64,000 bases of DNA from Paraniabella defluvii (lineage in GTDB: Bacteria; Bacteroidota; Bacteroidia; Chitinophagales; Chitinophagaceae), in assembly GCA_019316985.1 (NCBI GenBank), contig CP079215.1:1302001-1366000 (forward strand). Reading direction: 5' to 3'. A model generated the notes under the pieces. It searched no databases and was not told where the DNA came from. It was given only the letters and a program-made list of their open reading frames with translations. Position numbers and translations under genes: made by a program. This document shows, one piece after another, positions 21,333-31,402 of the stretch. Within the stretch, counting starts at the first letter, position 1. The number at the start of each line of letters is the position of its first letter.

Positions 21333-22346
21333 CTAATATACATTATCCAACTTCACCTTTGTAATCTTCTTTAAACTACCTTTCTGCGTTTTAGTGTCGC
21401 CCTGCCAGTGATAGGTTTTACCGCCCACTTTAGTAATGACGCCTGTTTTGCCAGCCTGCTCGTATACCCGGTACACTGCTGTTCCGTTTTTAAAAACAAC
21501 GGCCATATCGCCGGGTTTATTTTCAAAAGTGAAATCGTGGCTTTGATACACCGCTTCTACCGGGTAAGAAAACTCCACCTCGTCCTCATTTTTCAAAACG
21601 GCATAGTACAACATACGGTCGTTAAAATTAAATAACACTACCTGTTTTCCATTTTGAGGCACTTTAAAAGACAAGATCACATCAACACCTTCCTCGCTTA
21701 AATCAATGCTTTGGGTAGATGAAGATACCATCCGTTTACCATTCCATTTTTCTACGGTACTTGTATAAAACGGAGCACGCGACTCCTCTGTAACAATACT
21801 GATCTCTTTGGGAGCATTATTTACAACGATGTATTCGGAGAACTGGTGCCAGCAGCACCCGTCTTTGGTCATGGTATATAGCTTCTTTTCTTTATCATCC
21901 ACACTAAACATGCCGCAATTTTCCTGCGCCAGTTGGGTAAATGCCTCGTTAAAACGAAACCCTTGCGCCGTAGCCAGGTAAATGCGAAAAGAAGGACCAT
22001 GATAGCAACTATTCTGTCCATCGCAAATAGCAAAGTCTTTCCGTCCATCAAAATTGTAATCTTCATACATAATAAGGCTTTGCTCACCATAGGGCAATTC
22101 CTTTATATTGGCTTTGGCTTCGCCATCGTGTAAAGAGAGCGCCAGCTCTTCGGCATCCACTTTTATCAGTTGCTTATTGGTTTGGGCGTTATAGATGGCT
22201 ACCCAACCCTTACTAAATACTTCGCTGGTATCGCTGATAAAAATTTTACCGTAATAGTCTTTCGAGAAATGATCTACTTTAAATACGGTTTGTCCGAGAC
22301 AAAGGGTAGTAATCAATAAAGCAACCAGGGTAGCAGTAAATTTCAT
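21333..22346 (-). CDS. Secreted protein, XAC2610-like
   Basis: Intact, 337 residues. Signal peptide FTATLVALLITTLCLGQ, then a region with an acidic, calcium-loop-like YEDYNFDGRKDFAICDGQ at about residue 95, followed by GPSFRIYLA and a Cys-rich MTKDGCCWHQFSEY. The DxNxDGxxD loop and neighbouring cysteines match XAC2610-related proteins, secreted proteins without known activity. The C-terminal 100 residues repeat beta-strand patterns (GTAVYRVYEQAGKTGVI). Confidence 0.6.
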   Translation of the reverse strand: MKFTATLVALLITTLCLGQTVFKVDHFSKDYYGKIFISDTSEVFSKGWVAIYNAQTNKQLIKVDAEELALSLHDGEAKANIKELPYGEQSLIMYEDYNFDGRKDFAICDGQNSCYHGPSFRIYLATAQGFRFNEAFTQLAQENCGMFSVDDKEKKLYTMTKDGCCWHQFSEYIVVNNAPKEISIVTEESRAPFYTSTVEKWNGKRMVSSSTQSIDLSEEGVDVILSFKVPQNGKQVVLFNFNDRMLYYAVLKNEDEVEFSYPVEAVYQSHDFTFENKPGDMAVVFKNGTAVYRVYEQAGKTGVITKVGGKTYHWQGDTKTQKGSLKKITKVKLDNVY

Positions 22347-22416
22347 AAATTAGTTCTGTTGCAAATTTAAGCGTAATTGGTATCCAGGTGCCCATGTTGT
22401 TACCACCAATCCCCTT

Positions 22417-22464
22417 CGTCAGGCTCAGGGTGACAACGGCTGCATGGTCATGGTGAGCCTGACG
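22417..22464. repeat. Inverted repeat, 11-bp perfect arms
   Basis: CGTCAGGCTCA (22417-22427) pairs with TGAGCCTGACG (22454-22464) across a 26-nt loop, in the gap between the XAC2610-like and GyrI-like genes. Its CAGGGTGAC word recurs as CAAGGTGAC near 21300. Confidence 0.7.
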
Positions 22465-22586
22465 AGCCCTGTTCGTCCGGTCAGGCAGGCATTGAACATA
22501 GATATGTAAGCCACGAATACAAGAAGGATTATTCTATTGTAGAAATTTACGCCCAAAACAGAAGAAGAACCTCGTAAAATTCATTT

Positions 22587-23069
22587 TTAATAGCGGGGTT
22601 GTATAGGTATCCAAATTTGTTCTTCTGACAGGAGATCGTTATTCTTGTATTTATCACCCAACACCTCAAAGTGTGGCCTGTTGCTTAAAATGTAGTTGGA
22701 AGCAGGCAACCAGGTTCCAAAAATATATTGAAAAATAGAATGGTCTGTACCCGATCCTTTATAGTCAAACACTGCGTAAAGGCCGCCCGGCAAAATAAAG
22801 GTCTCCATTCCTGTTGGTACGCTTTCAAAATCTGCCACTTCCACCGCTGCCCATCTTTCAAAATCGTTGGTTGGTTTAAAATCGATAAAATGTTCGGGGC
22901 CATAAATAACTAATGATACCAGATCATTGGTAAGGTTGTTCGTTATTTCTTTACGCCTGGGAACAAAGCTTTGCCAAAGCTCACCAATTGTATAGCGAAC
23001 AAAACTCATAGTTAGCCGTTTGCCTATTAATTTCTTTTCTGATATTGTTTCAATGCGCGGCTCTATCAT
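22587..23069 (-). CDS. GyrI-like (effector-binding) domain protein
   Basis: Intact, 160 residues forming one GyrI-like/AraC effector-binding domain: RIETISEKKLIGKRLTMSF at the start, VEVADFESVPTGMETFILPG in the centre, YAVFDYKGSGTDHS and FQYIFGTWLPASNYIL near the end, finishing IWIPIQP. Stand-alone members bind small amphipathic ligands; no DNA-binding part is attached. Confidence 0.85.
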   Translation of the reverse strand: MIEPRIETISEKKLIGKRLTMSFVRYTIGELWQSFVPRRKEITNNLTNDLVSLVIYGPEHFIDFKPTNDFERWAAVEVADFESVPTGMETFILPGGLYAVFDYKGSGTDHSIFQYIFGTWLPASNYILSNRPHFEVLGDKYKNNDLLSEEQIWIPIQPRY

Positions 23070-23093
23070 TTACTTTAACATTATTTCTACCTA

Positions 23094-23382
23094 TCAATAC
23101 TCATTCGGATACAAAGACACTGAAGTTATATAATCGCCGTTCTTATCTACATAACGGGCTCGCAGCTCTACATCATTTTTCTTAAACACATTTAGATCCG
23201 GCTTTTAAAGAAGCAATTACTTTATCTGACTAAGGCTGTTCATCATCTGGTTCAAAACTAACCGGTACTACTTTAATATCTTATCAAATGCATATGCTAA
23301 CGGAAAAAACTCGCCGTAATCTCTTAGCAAGTTCTCTATAAAGGGAAATCCAGCATCTAAAAAGCTTTTGAAAATTTTTCAT
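23094..23382 (-). CDS. Small hypothetical protein (frameshifted)
   Basis: Pieces of one gene of roughly 95-100 residues in several frames. It begins near ATG 23382 with FKSFLDAGFPFIENLLRD, then YGEFFPLAYAFDK and IKVVPVSFEPDDEQP, and ends NDVELRARYVDKNGDYIT through SLYPNEY with a stop at 23094-23096. The YGEFFPLA element recurs in small immunity-like or DUF proteins, but I cannot name the family. Confidence 0.45.
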
Positions 23383-23451
23383 GAAAAATAAGGTTTGAAA
23401 ATTGAGGCTTTACCAAATACTCTTTCTTTTATATTTCAGTACAATTTCAAT

Positions 23452-23484
23452 AAAAAAACCCGAACCACTTTGCAATGATCCGGG
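23452..23484 (-). terminator. Rho-independent terminator after nrdA
   Basis: On the minus strand an 11-bp stem with three wobble pairs closes a GCAA loop and runs into T7. It lies 20 nt past the nrdA stop codon. Confidence 0.8.
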
Positions 23485-23503
23485 CTTAATCTAATTTAAT
23501 TCT

Positions 23504-25188
23504 TTACGCTTCGCAGCTCACACAGGTAACCAAACTTGTTACCAGCTCCTTACTCACGCTCTGGCTGCGCTGGTAGTACAGCGTTTTTACACCCAGCTGC
23601 CATGCTTCAATCATCAGCTTGTTTACATCTTTCACCGGCAGGTTGCTCGGTATGTTCAGGTTCAGGCTCTGTGCCTGGTCTACATACTGCTGGCGGATAG
23701 CGGCTTGTTGAATAATTTCCAGCTGGCTGATTTCTTTAAAGGTTTTAAATACCGATTTTTCTTCGGGCGTTAAACCTTCCAGCTGCTGCACACTACCATG
23801 GTTCAGCATTATGCTGCGCCAGGTATCTTCATTATCCATGCCTTTAAATTCCAGCAATTGTTTCAGGTATTTGTTCTGGCGCATAAAATTACCTTTTGCC
23901 AAACCTGCTTTGTAATAGTTGCTGCTAAATGGCTCAATACCCGGAGAAGTTTGTCCTAATATAGCAGATGAAGAAGTAGTAGGCGCAATAGCCAGTGTAG
24001 TGGTATTGCGGCGGCCATACCCTTTAATACTTCAGGCTCGCCATAAATCCTGGCCAGGTCCATCGTAGCTTTATCAGCTTTTTCTTTAATATCAGCAAAT
24101 ATTTTAGAAGTCAGTTGTTTGGCTCTTAACCCTTCAAACGGAATCATATTGCGCTGCAGGTATGAGTGCCAACCCAATACACCCAGGCCTAAAGCACGGT
24201 GACGTTTAGCAAATTTATTGGCGCTTGCCAGGTAATGGTTCCCTTCTGTTTTATTAATAAACTCCTGCAATACCGCATCCAGGAAGAAGATAGCCAAACG
24301 CACGGCGTCAGTATCTTTCCACTCATCGTACAGCTCGAGGTTCATAGAGCTCAGGCAGCAGATAAATGACTCATCGTTGGTAGACGGTAGCATGATCTCC
24401 GAGCAAAGATTGCTGGCATTGATCATGTAGTTCAAATCTTTATATACCTGCGGTTTGTTACGGTTTACGTTATCGGTAAAGAAGATATAAGGCAGCCCTT
24501 TCTGCTGGCGGCTTTCGAGCAGCTTGGCCCAGATCTCACGTTTCTCTTTATCACCATCAATCATATCCTGCATCCAGTAGTCGGGTACGCATACACCGGT
24601 AAACAGGTTTTGTATAGGGTGACCAATGCTTTTGATCTGTAAAAACTCGCTGATATCCGGGTGATCAATATCCAGGTAAGCCGCAAAAGCACCGCGACGC
24701 ACACCGCCCTGAGAGATGGTATCCATTGCGGTATCAAACAAGCGCATAAAGCTTACCGCACCGCTACTTTTACCGTTATCGGTAACCGAGCTGCCACGGC
24801 CACGCAGATCGCCAAAATAAGCAGAAGTACCACCGCCTATTTTTGTTTGCATAATTACTTCGCCCAGCTTATGGGTAATGCCCTCTATATGATCTGGTAC
24901 ATGCACGTTAAAACAAGAAATAGGCAAACCTCTTTCAGTACCCATATTGGCCCAGATAGGCGAGCTCAGGCTCATCCAGCCACGCTCTACCATTTCCATA
25001 AATGCTTCTTTCAATTCCGGCTTATACAGGCGCTGTGCAGCTGCTGCGCACACACGCTCAATAGCGCCTTCTACGGTTTCACCTTTCAGCAGGTAACCGC
25101 GGTTGAGTATTTGCTCACTTTCTTCGTTCTTCCACCACATTTTTTCGGTGATGGGCGTCTTCTGTATCATTGGGTCCATTACTTCCAT
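23504..25188 (-). CDS. nrdA: Class I ribonucleotide reductase, large subunit (no ATP-cone)
   Basis: Reduces ribonucleotides with NrdB. About 560 residues in two frames (break near 24000-23950). It starts at MEVMDPMIQKTPITEKMWW, so it lacks the ~90-residue N-terminal ATP-cone. Cysteines present: LPISCFNVHVP, the catalytic pair region SNLCSEIMLPSTNDE, and the redox pair CVSC at the C-terminus. Substrate-loop landmarks GGGTSAYFGDLRGRG and GGVRRGAFAAYLDIDHPD are intact. Downstream of nrdB, 120 bp apart, ending at a terminator. Start codon ATG at 25188. Confidence 0.95.
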
Positions 25189-25310
25189 TTTACTATAGGT
25201 TTTAACAGGTTTTAGTAGTTATTGTTTAGAGGCTTGGGGTTCATTGTTGATTGTTCATGGTTCATCGCCATCTATAACCGGCTAATGAGCTACGAGCTAT
25301 TTGCTATCAA

Positions 25311-26283
25311 CTAAAAGAGATCATCCGCCGTAATACTTTTATCGTGCTTGGTATAATCAACCGGGCGTTTCGCAAAGAAATCGTCCAGGCTGTTGGCAAA
25401 CACTTCTTCTTCAAACCAACGCATCGGGCGGTATTGCTCGGCGCTGATAAAGTATTGCGATGGCAGACCAATTTTATTCAGGCTCTCATCTACACGGAAC
25501 TTGATAAAATTGCTCAGGTCTTTTTGTTCAGGATGTCCACATCCCCTCTTCAAATATCCAGTCCAGTATCTGCTCTTCAATCGCAATCGACTCTTTTACC
25601 ATATCAGTAATACGGGATAAAGTTGCTTCGTTCAGTACTTCAGGATATTCTTCCCTTATTTTATTGATCAGGTAAATACCGGCATTGGCGTGGATCTGCT
25701 CATCTACTGATGTCCAGGCAATAATATTGCTCACATTCTTCATCCAGCCTTTAAAGCGGGTAAAAGAAAGAATGATCGCAAACTGGCTGAACAAGGATAC
25801 ATTCTCAATTAAGATGGTGAACAATATCAGCGCAATGCTATATTCCTGTTTGTCGTTCGACTTTGTATTCTTTAAAACATTCGATAAATAATCGATACGT
25901 TCTTTAATCACGGGTACCTGTATCAGCTTTTCAAACTCATCATTATAGCCCAATACTTCCACCAGCCTGGAGTAAGCTTCGCTATGACGGAACTCACATT
26001 CTGCAAAAGTGCTGCCCAGGCCATTCAGCTCGGGTTTAGGCAAGTGGTTGTACAGGTTTCCCCAGAAAGATTTTACCGCTACTTCAATTTGGGCGATAGC
26101 CAATAAAGCACGCTTTACGGCATTACGCTCAGCAGGTGTAAGGTGGCTGTGGAAATCCTGCGTGTCTGCAGTAAAATCCACTTCGGAATGCACCCAGAAC
26201 GATTTGTTGATAGCGCTGGTAAACTGCAATACCTCAGGGTATTCAAAGGGCTTATAGTTTACGCGTTTGTCGAACAGTCCCAT
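25311..26283 (-). CDS. nrdB: Class I ribonucleotide reductase, small subunit
   Basis: Radical-generating subunit, about 323 residues, one break near 25555. Metal ligands: FAECEFRHSEAY supplies Glu, His and, four residues after His, the radical Tyr; IENVSLFS supplies Glu; SVDEQIHAN supplies Glu and His. The first ligand position, Asp84 in E. coli, appears to be Glu in IAQIEVAVKSFW. It starts directly with MGLFDKRVNYKPFEYPE: no ATP-cone here either. Upstream gene of the nrdBA pair. Confidence 0.94.
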
Positions 26284-27156
26284 GATAAAAAATTTTTAAA
26301 ATAAGGTTTTATAAAATTGAAGAGAGACAAAGGCCCTTTAGCGCTACCGGTTAAGTAACTGGCTATCAAGCATTTCTGCCTTTCTCCTATAAAAATAAAT
26401 TGATTTTAATGTCCTGTTGTCAATGGCCTGGGCTTTATTCCACCCCACTCATCTTAACATCTCCCGGTTAAGCAATTGTTAACTACCATTTGCAAAACCG
26501 AGTACAAATTAATTCAATAAAAAACACAAATAGTAAAGTTGTTATTCACACGATGTGCGAAACTTTGGTTGGATTTTTGATGGCTTGATAACCTGTTTTT
26601 ATAAATTATGGGTGCCGGTAAAATATAATTAACCGTTGACGCACTGATACTTACGCCAATGTATTACAGAGTGGAGATGGCACTCAAACGCAGTGTGGGA
26701 AAGGGTTTGAGACCATTTGTTTCAATGCTGTTAACTTGTACCTAACATAAGTTACTATTGAGAGGCAAGATGCCCGGAAGCCGCTTCTATAGCCGATTAC
26801 AGACAGTTGAAGACCTGCCGGCAGCGAACCGGTATAGCCTGGATTAGGGCCAATAAAATCCGAAGGGCGAAATGGGGCTGAGGCGGTCTATCTACGCTAA
26901 AGCTTTCAAATCATTAAATAATGTCACCCCTCCGGGTTCTGTTTCACCATATCGTAATTCTTAAAGTAATGCCTTGCCTTCGGAATTGATCTTCATAGCA
27001 TTTGTCAGGTATAGACCTATCAGAAAATCCACACGATTATTTTTTGCCTTATTGACAAAGTAGCGTTTCTTAAAAATGCTTGCTCTGCGACACCTCTGCG
27101 CACTTATTTCTCCCCGGTTACTCCCATTCTCTTCGCCGGGTTTTACCGTGTAAACC
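26284..27156. other. 873-bp intergenic region upstream of nrdB
   Basis: No convincing gene on either strand; a 68-codon minus frame at 26961-27167 lacks family features. It must hold the nrdBA promoter, but I see no clear NrdR box. The plus strand at 26611-26819 resembles a cobalamin riboswitch and is listed separately. Confidence 0.5.
26611..26819 (+). promoter_or_regulatory. Cobalamin-riboswitch-like RNA (tentative)
   Basis: On the plus strand several landmarks of the B12 riboswitch occur in order within 209 nt: GGTGCCGG at 26611, GGGAA at 26697, a degenerate GCTGT..ACTTGTA block near 26727, CCGGAAGCC near 26775 and the B12-box-like GAAGACCTGCC at 26809-26819. TGCCGGT at the 5' side can pair with ACCGGTA just 3' of the box. 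The middle elements are degenerate. It points away from nrdBA and no plus-strand gene follows, so the call is weak. Confidence 0.35.
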
Positions 27157-28376
27157 TTACTGAACATACTCCGGGGCCCTGGTATGCTTTATGAAAATAT
27201 AACCGTCAAACAGATCGGCAATCCTCATTTCATCACTATACAAAATACCCTTTGGCGGCCCATAACCAATAAGGCGAAGCGGAAGTGCGGTTGAATCTGT
27301 TTTCAACATATCTAAGCTTACAAAGAATGCTTCGCTTTTTTGCTCAGAGAAAAATTCATCCCATCCCGGCTTTTTTAAACCAGGCAATTGATACTGTTGC
27401 ATTGTATTAGACTTTGTATTAAACCGGTCGCCCGTGCCACCATAGGTTCCCTCGGCAGTGCCGGTTGCTAAAGAATAATAGGCTGGCACCAGTTCTTTAA
27501 TATACGCTCCGCAACCACCCACCATATTATTTTTAAACGGAGACCTTAATGCAAGGTGAACGGTATGTGCCCAGATGATCATTTTATCATTTTTTGCCAG
27601 GTCTACCGCCATACGGGCCATATTTTTGTCCCGGCCACCTTCACCCATACACCAGAACTTCGCATTATTGATTGCTGTCTGCAGGAGGCCAGAAGCAGAC
27701 AAATTATTTACTTTCATAAGACTGTCTATTTGCCTTAGGCTACTGCGTGTATTTTGAACACTAGCTCTTATCTGGGCTCTATCCACATTTTGCATCTGGC
27801 TATTCCATGCATTATCGTAAAATAAAGCATCCTTAATTAAGTTTTCCGATAAGGTAACCAGTTCTGCATTTCCCGTTTTCTTTATTTCATCGTTAATTAT
27901 TGTAGAAGTGCTTGCCTGGTAATTAAAATCCATTCCAACAACTGAAATCTTATCTGCATGAGTTTGATTAAAATTCCTGATCCAGGTAAAAAAGCTTCTA
28001 CCTCTGCTGTTTGCCACAGAGAATTCAAACCCATCTTTATTCCCTCTTTTACAGGTTTTTCAGAATTGATCCACTGGTTTAAATAGTAAGTATCGCCAAA
28101 GGCATTCTCAAAGCAAATGATCCTGAAACCTTTGTTCTCTACCAGTTCTTTAATTAAACTGATCCGGATATCATTAAACTCCTTTGTTCCATGTGTACCC
28201 TCTCCCAGTCCTACAATTTGATTTTTTCCCATTTCGTTGATCAATGGCTGCAGCCGCAGGATGGTAGCTTTACTATCAGCAATATCTAAGAGAATAATGT
28301 CTTTATCAATCTTAGGCTGCGCAGGCAAGGATAAAGAAAGATGGAAAAAGAACAGCAGGATCACAGGTAGTTTCAT
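27157..28376 (-). CDS. Erythromycin esterase family protein, secreted
   Basis: About 406 residues, one break near 27990. Signal peptide VILLFFFHLSLSLPAQ. The family core GLGEGTHGTKEF near residue 57, with the catalytic Glu and His, is followed by IICFENAFGD. Later landmarks are DKISVVGMDFNYQ and KMIIWAHTVHLAL. Members hydrolyse macrolide lactones or unknown esters; most chromosomal Bacteroidota copies are not resistance genes. Faces the GNAT gene divergently. Confidence 0.85.
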
Positions 28377-28545
28377 GTTGTTTGTTTGATTAAATAAATA
28401 TTATTACCATATGAATGGTGTGGGCTGCTATGTTCAAATGTGAAAAATTTGCTATTTTCTTTGATACAATCAATAATGATGGACAGCTAGTTATCCCGTA
28501 AATATCTTCGCACGTTCAAATCTCTTTTAATAATTATATTGGCTT

Positions 28546-29034
28546 ATGAATTTGAGAAAAATACAGCCAGCTGATAATGCTATACTAGGTTCCATTATCA
28601 GGAGCGCATTTGATGATTACGATGCGCCTAAAACAGGAACCGCATACTCTGATCCCACCACTGACGATTTATATACACTATTTCAAACAGATCGATCGGT
28701 ATTATGGGTAGCGGAAATAGATAACACCATCGTTGGCTGTTGCGGCGTATACCCCACGCCAGGCCTTCCGCCTGATTATGCGGAACTGGTAAAATTTTAT
28801 TTAAGCAAAGCAGCACGCGGGCAGGGCGTAGGCCGCGCGCTGATGGAGCAATGCACCCAATCGGCCATAGAAATGGGCTATACACACTTATACCTGGAGA
28901 GCCTGCCACAGTTTAGCAACGCCGTAAGCATTTACCAAAAGCAGGGGTACCAGCTGCTGGATCACCCATTGGGTGAGTCGGGGCATACGTCGTGCAATAT
29001 ATGGATGGTGAAAGAGCTAAACGGCGAGTCCTAA
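28546..29034 (+). CDS. GNAT-family N-acetyltransferase
   Basis: Intact, 162 residues. Acetyl-CoA motif A: LVKFYLSKAARGQGVGRALM, with the RGQGVGRA pyrophosphate loop; motif B YLESLPQFSNAVSIYQKQGY. The substrate is unknown. The 3' end reads NGES and is formed by the same GGCGAGTCC word seen in the adjacent repeat cluster, so the repeat may have supplied the last codons. Confidence 0.88.
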   Translation: MNLRKIQPADNAILGSIIRSAFDDYDAPKTGTAYSDPTTDDLYTLFQTDRSVLWVAEIDNTIVGCCGVYPTPGLPPDYAELVKFYLSKAARGQGVGRALMEQCTQSAIEMGYTHLYLESLPQFSNAVSIYQKQGYQLLDHPLGESGHTSCNIWMVKELNGES

Positions 29035-29035
29035 A

Positions 29036-29160
29036 GAGACTAGCCGAGGTGAGGAGGACGGCGAGTCCGCTGTCGCTGAGGCTCGCCTGCTGATCGTCTG
29101 CGTAGGTCACTAGCCGAGTCTCACAGTAGGAAAGTGTGCGAGCGAAGGCGTGGACTCGGC
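29036..29160. repeat. Cluster of REP-like hairpins beside RAYT gene
   Basis: At least two stems: GGCGAG (29060-29065) with CTCGCC (29082-29087), and GCCGAGTC (29113-29120) with GACTCGGC (29153-29160), the latter enclosing CACA/TGTG. The word ACTAGCCGAG occurs twice as a direct repeat. GC-rich and situated between the GNAT stop and the RAYT 3' end. Confidence 0.65.
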
Positions 29161-29182
29161 ACCTGACGGCATGTACCCGGCG

Positions 29183-29764
29183 TTAACGGGTCAGGTCTAT
29201 ATCAGCTAACTCCAAATAATGCAGCACCTCATAGCGCCCCTGCTTACCTGAGATATAATATCCGGCGGAGCAATGTTCATAGTTAACAGGTGTATCAGCT
29301 AACATCCATATACCTTTGCAAGGATTAGCATGAATATAATTTAGCTTTTGCCTCAAGAATGCATTAATTCTGCATTCTTTCCAGTTAAAAGAATCTTCCC
29401 ATACTTCATGCAGTTTATTTCTTTTTCTGTCAGACATATTTACTTCCCACTTCAATTGATGCAATAACGTTTCGTGGCTCATTGCTTTTAAACGCTTTAC
29501 GATTCCATAGGCCATAAATCGCTTACCGTTTCCCACAATAGTGTTAATCGGTTGACCGGTATTTCTAAACGCAATCAGTACGTGTATATGATTGGGCATA
29601 ATTACATATCCTACAATATAATGCCCTTTACTTTTCAGGTAGTCGAACCACTGGTACACTAAATCGTAACCATCTACAATTTGTATCAAAGGTTGCCAGT
29701 GCAGGCAGGTGAAGGAGATAAAATACACCCCTTCCGGTTCGGTGATTTTTCGTTTGGTTGGCAT
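29183..29764 (-). CDS. REP-associated tyrosine transposase (RAYT, IS200-like fold)
   Basis: Intact, 193 residues. The Y1 transposase features are present: strand YVIMPNHIHVLI with the HUH-type His-x-His, and KLNYIHANPCKG carrying the nucleophilic Tyr near residue 147. RAYTs are domesticated single-copy relatives of IS200/IS605 transposases that act on REP hairpins. Hairpin repeats lie on both sides of this gene, as expected. Not an autonomous IS: no companion ORF or target duplication seen. Confidence 0.87.
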   Translation of the reverse strand: MPTKRKITEPEGVYFISFTCLHWQPLIQIVDGYDLVYQWFDYLKSKGHYIVGYVIMPNHIHVLIAFRNTGQPINTIVGNGKRFMAYGIVKRLKAMSHETLLHQLKWEVNMSDRKRNKLHEVWEDSFNWKECRINAFLRQKLNYIHANPCKGIWMLADTPVNYEHCSAGYYISGKQGRYEVLHYLELADIDLTR

Positions 29765-29778
29765 AACATAAAGTTACG

Positions 29779-29810
29779 AAAAAGCCTAGCACGTAAGGAC
29801 TAGGCTTTTT
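29779..29810 (-). terminator. Rho-independent terminator after purH
   Basis: Perfect 11-bp stem AAAAAGCCTAG/CTAGGCTTTTT with a 10-nt loop; symmetric A/T ends would let it act on either strand. Between the purH stop and the RAYT start. Confidence 0.75.
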
Positions 29811-29812
29811 CG

Positions 29813-29833
29813 TCGAATCCGTTGGAGACTCGA
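29813..29833. repeat. Imperfect REP-like hairpin upstream of RAYT
   Basis: TCGAATCC pairs with GGAGACTCGA-type sequence, two mismatches. It shares the GGAGACWCGA word with the hairpin near 34530, suggesting one repeat family. Confidence 0.45.
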
Positions 29834-29851
29834 CTATTGGAATTAGGAGAG

Positions 29852-31376
29852 TTAATGCTTAAAATGCCTCATACCTGTTAATACCATCGCCAGGTTGTTC
29901 TCCTTACAATAGTCGATAGAGTCTTTATCGCGGATAGAACCTCCGGGCTGGATAAACGCTGCTATGCCCGCGCTGTGTGCTATCTGTACGCTATCATTAA
30001 AGGGGAAGAATGCATCACTCGCTAACACCGCACCATTCAGATCGAAACCAAACTGTTTGGCTTTTTCCAATGAATGACGCACGGCATCTACACGGCTGGT
30101 TTGCCCGGCGCCCTTACCTACCAGTTGTTTATTTTTTACCAATGCAATAGCATTTGATTTTAAATGCTTGCAGATGATATTCGCAAATTCCAAATCCGCT
30201 TTTTCTTCAGCTGTTGCGGTACGGCCACCTTCTTCTTTCCACTCGGTGTAAGAACCTTCGTCAACAGCTTGTTGCAATACACCATTTAATACAGATTTAA
30301 ACTGCACTTTTACCTGTGGCAATTCTTTCAGCTGTAATAAGATCCTGTTCTTTTTAGATTTTAAGATCGTTAAAGCGGCTTCATCAAATGCAGGCGCAAT
30401 CAACACTTCAAAGAAGATTTCATTAATGGCGTTAGCAGTAGCTTCATCAATAGTACCATTGGTAACCAATACACCACCAAATGCACTTTCAGGATCACCG
30501 GCTAAAGCAGTAGCCCATGCATCAGCTGTAGTACTACGGCCACCTACACCGCAAACATTGGTGTGCTTAATGATTGCAAATACCGTATCGTTGTCCTTAG
30601 GAAACTCGGCGATCAGCTGTACCGCAGCATCTACATCTACCAGGTTATTATAAGAAAGTTCCTTACCATTTAATTTTTCAAACAGCTTGTCGTAATCGCC
30701 ATAGAAAACGCCCTGCTGATGCGGGTTTTCGCCGTACCGCATAATTTTAGGATGCGTTTCTGAATGGAAGAAATACTCTACATCAGCATTGGTAGTGTTG
30801 AAATATTTAGCAATCGCCACATCGTAATGCCCTACGGTTTCAAATGCTTTTGCTGCAAAGCCTTTGCGTTGCTCGATAGAAGTTTCGCCATTCTGCGTTT
30901 TCAGTAACTCCGTAATAGCTGCATAATCTTTTTAGCAGCTACCACCAGTACATCTTTAAAATTTTTGCTGCAGCGCGAATCATCGACGGACCGCCAATAT
31001 CAATTTTTTCAATAATAGCTTTTTCTTCCGTGGTAGACGCTACTGTTTCTTCAAAAGGATACAGGTCTACAATCACCAGGTCAATCTCCGGGATATTGTA
31101 TTGCTTCATTTCCTGCACATCACTTTCCAGGTCTCTTCTTCCCAAAATACCACCAAATACAGATGGGTGCAGGGTTTTAACACGGCCACCCAAAATAGAA
31201 GGATAGGTGGTAAGGTTTTCAACCGGCACTACCTGAATCCCCAGGTCTTCAATAAATTTTTGTGTACCACCTGTGGTATAAATAGTAATACCCAGGCGAT
31301 CTAATTCTCTGACAATAGGTTCCAGGCCGTCTTTATAAAAAACGGAAATGAGGGCTGATTGAATTTTTTTGTTCAT
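29852..31376 (-). CDS. purH: Bifunctional AICAR formyltransferase / IMP cyclohydrolase
   Basis: Last two steps of purine synthesis. About 508 residues. N-terminal cyclohydrolase (TTGGTQKFIEDLG, RVKTLHPSVFGGILGRR, IEKIDIGGPSMIRAAAK) and C-terminal transformylase (RYGENPHQQGVFY, catalytic IIKHTNVCGVG, SAFGGVLVTN, QIAHSAGIAAFIQPGGSIRD) lie in different frames, with breaks near 30960 and between 30940 and 30820. Followed by a terminator; no other pur gene adjoins. Confidence 0.95.
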
Positions 31377-31402
31377 GATTGTTATGTGATGTGAAATTGT
31401 GT

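Noticed and set aside
24661..25215. 184-codon plus-strand frame opposite nrdA
   Set aside because: Shadow of the conserved nrdA coding sequence; composition is that of a reverse complement.
26961..27167. 68-codon minus-strand frame after the erythromycin esterase gene
   Set aside because: Overlaps the esterase 3' end, no recognisable motif, composition like noncoding sequence.
27157..28376. Antibiotic-resistance cassette (erythromycin esterase)
   Set aside because: Chromosomal context with no mobile element at its borders; family name only reflects homology.
29183..29764. Complete IS200/IS605 insertion sequence
   Set aside because: Single RAYT-type gene without TnpB, clear element ends or a second copy in the window; surrounded by REP-like hairpins instead.
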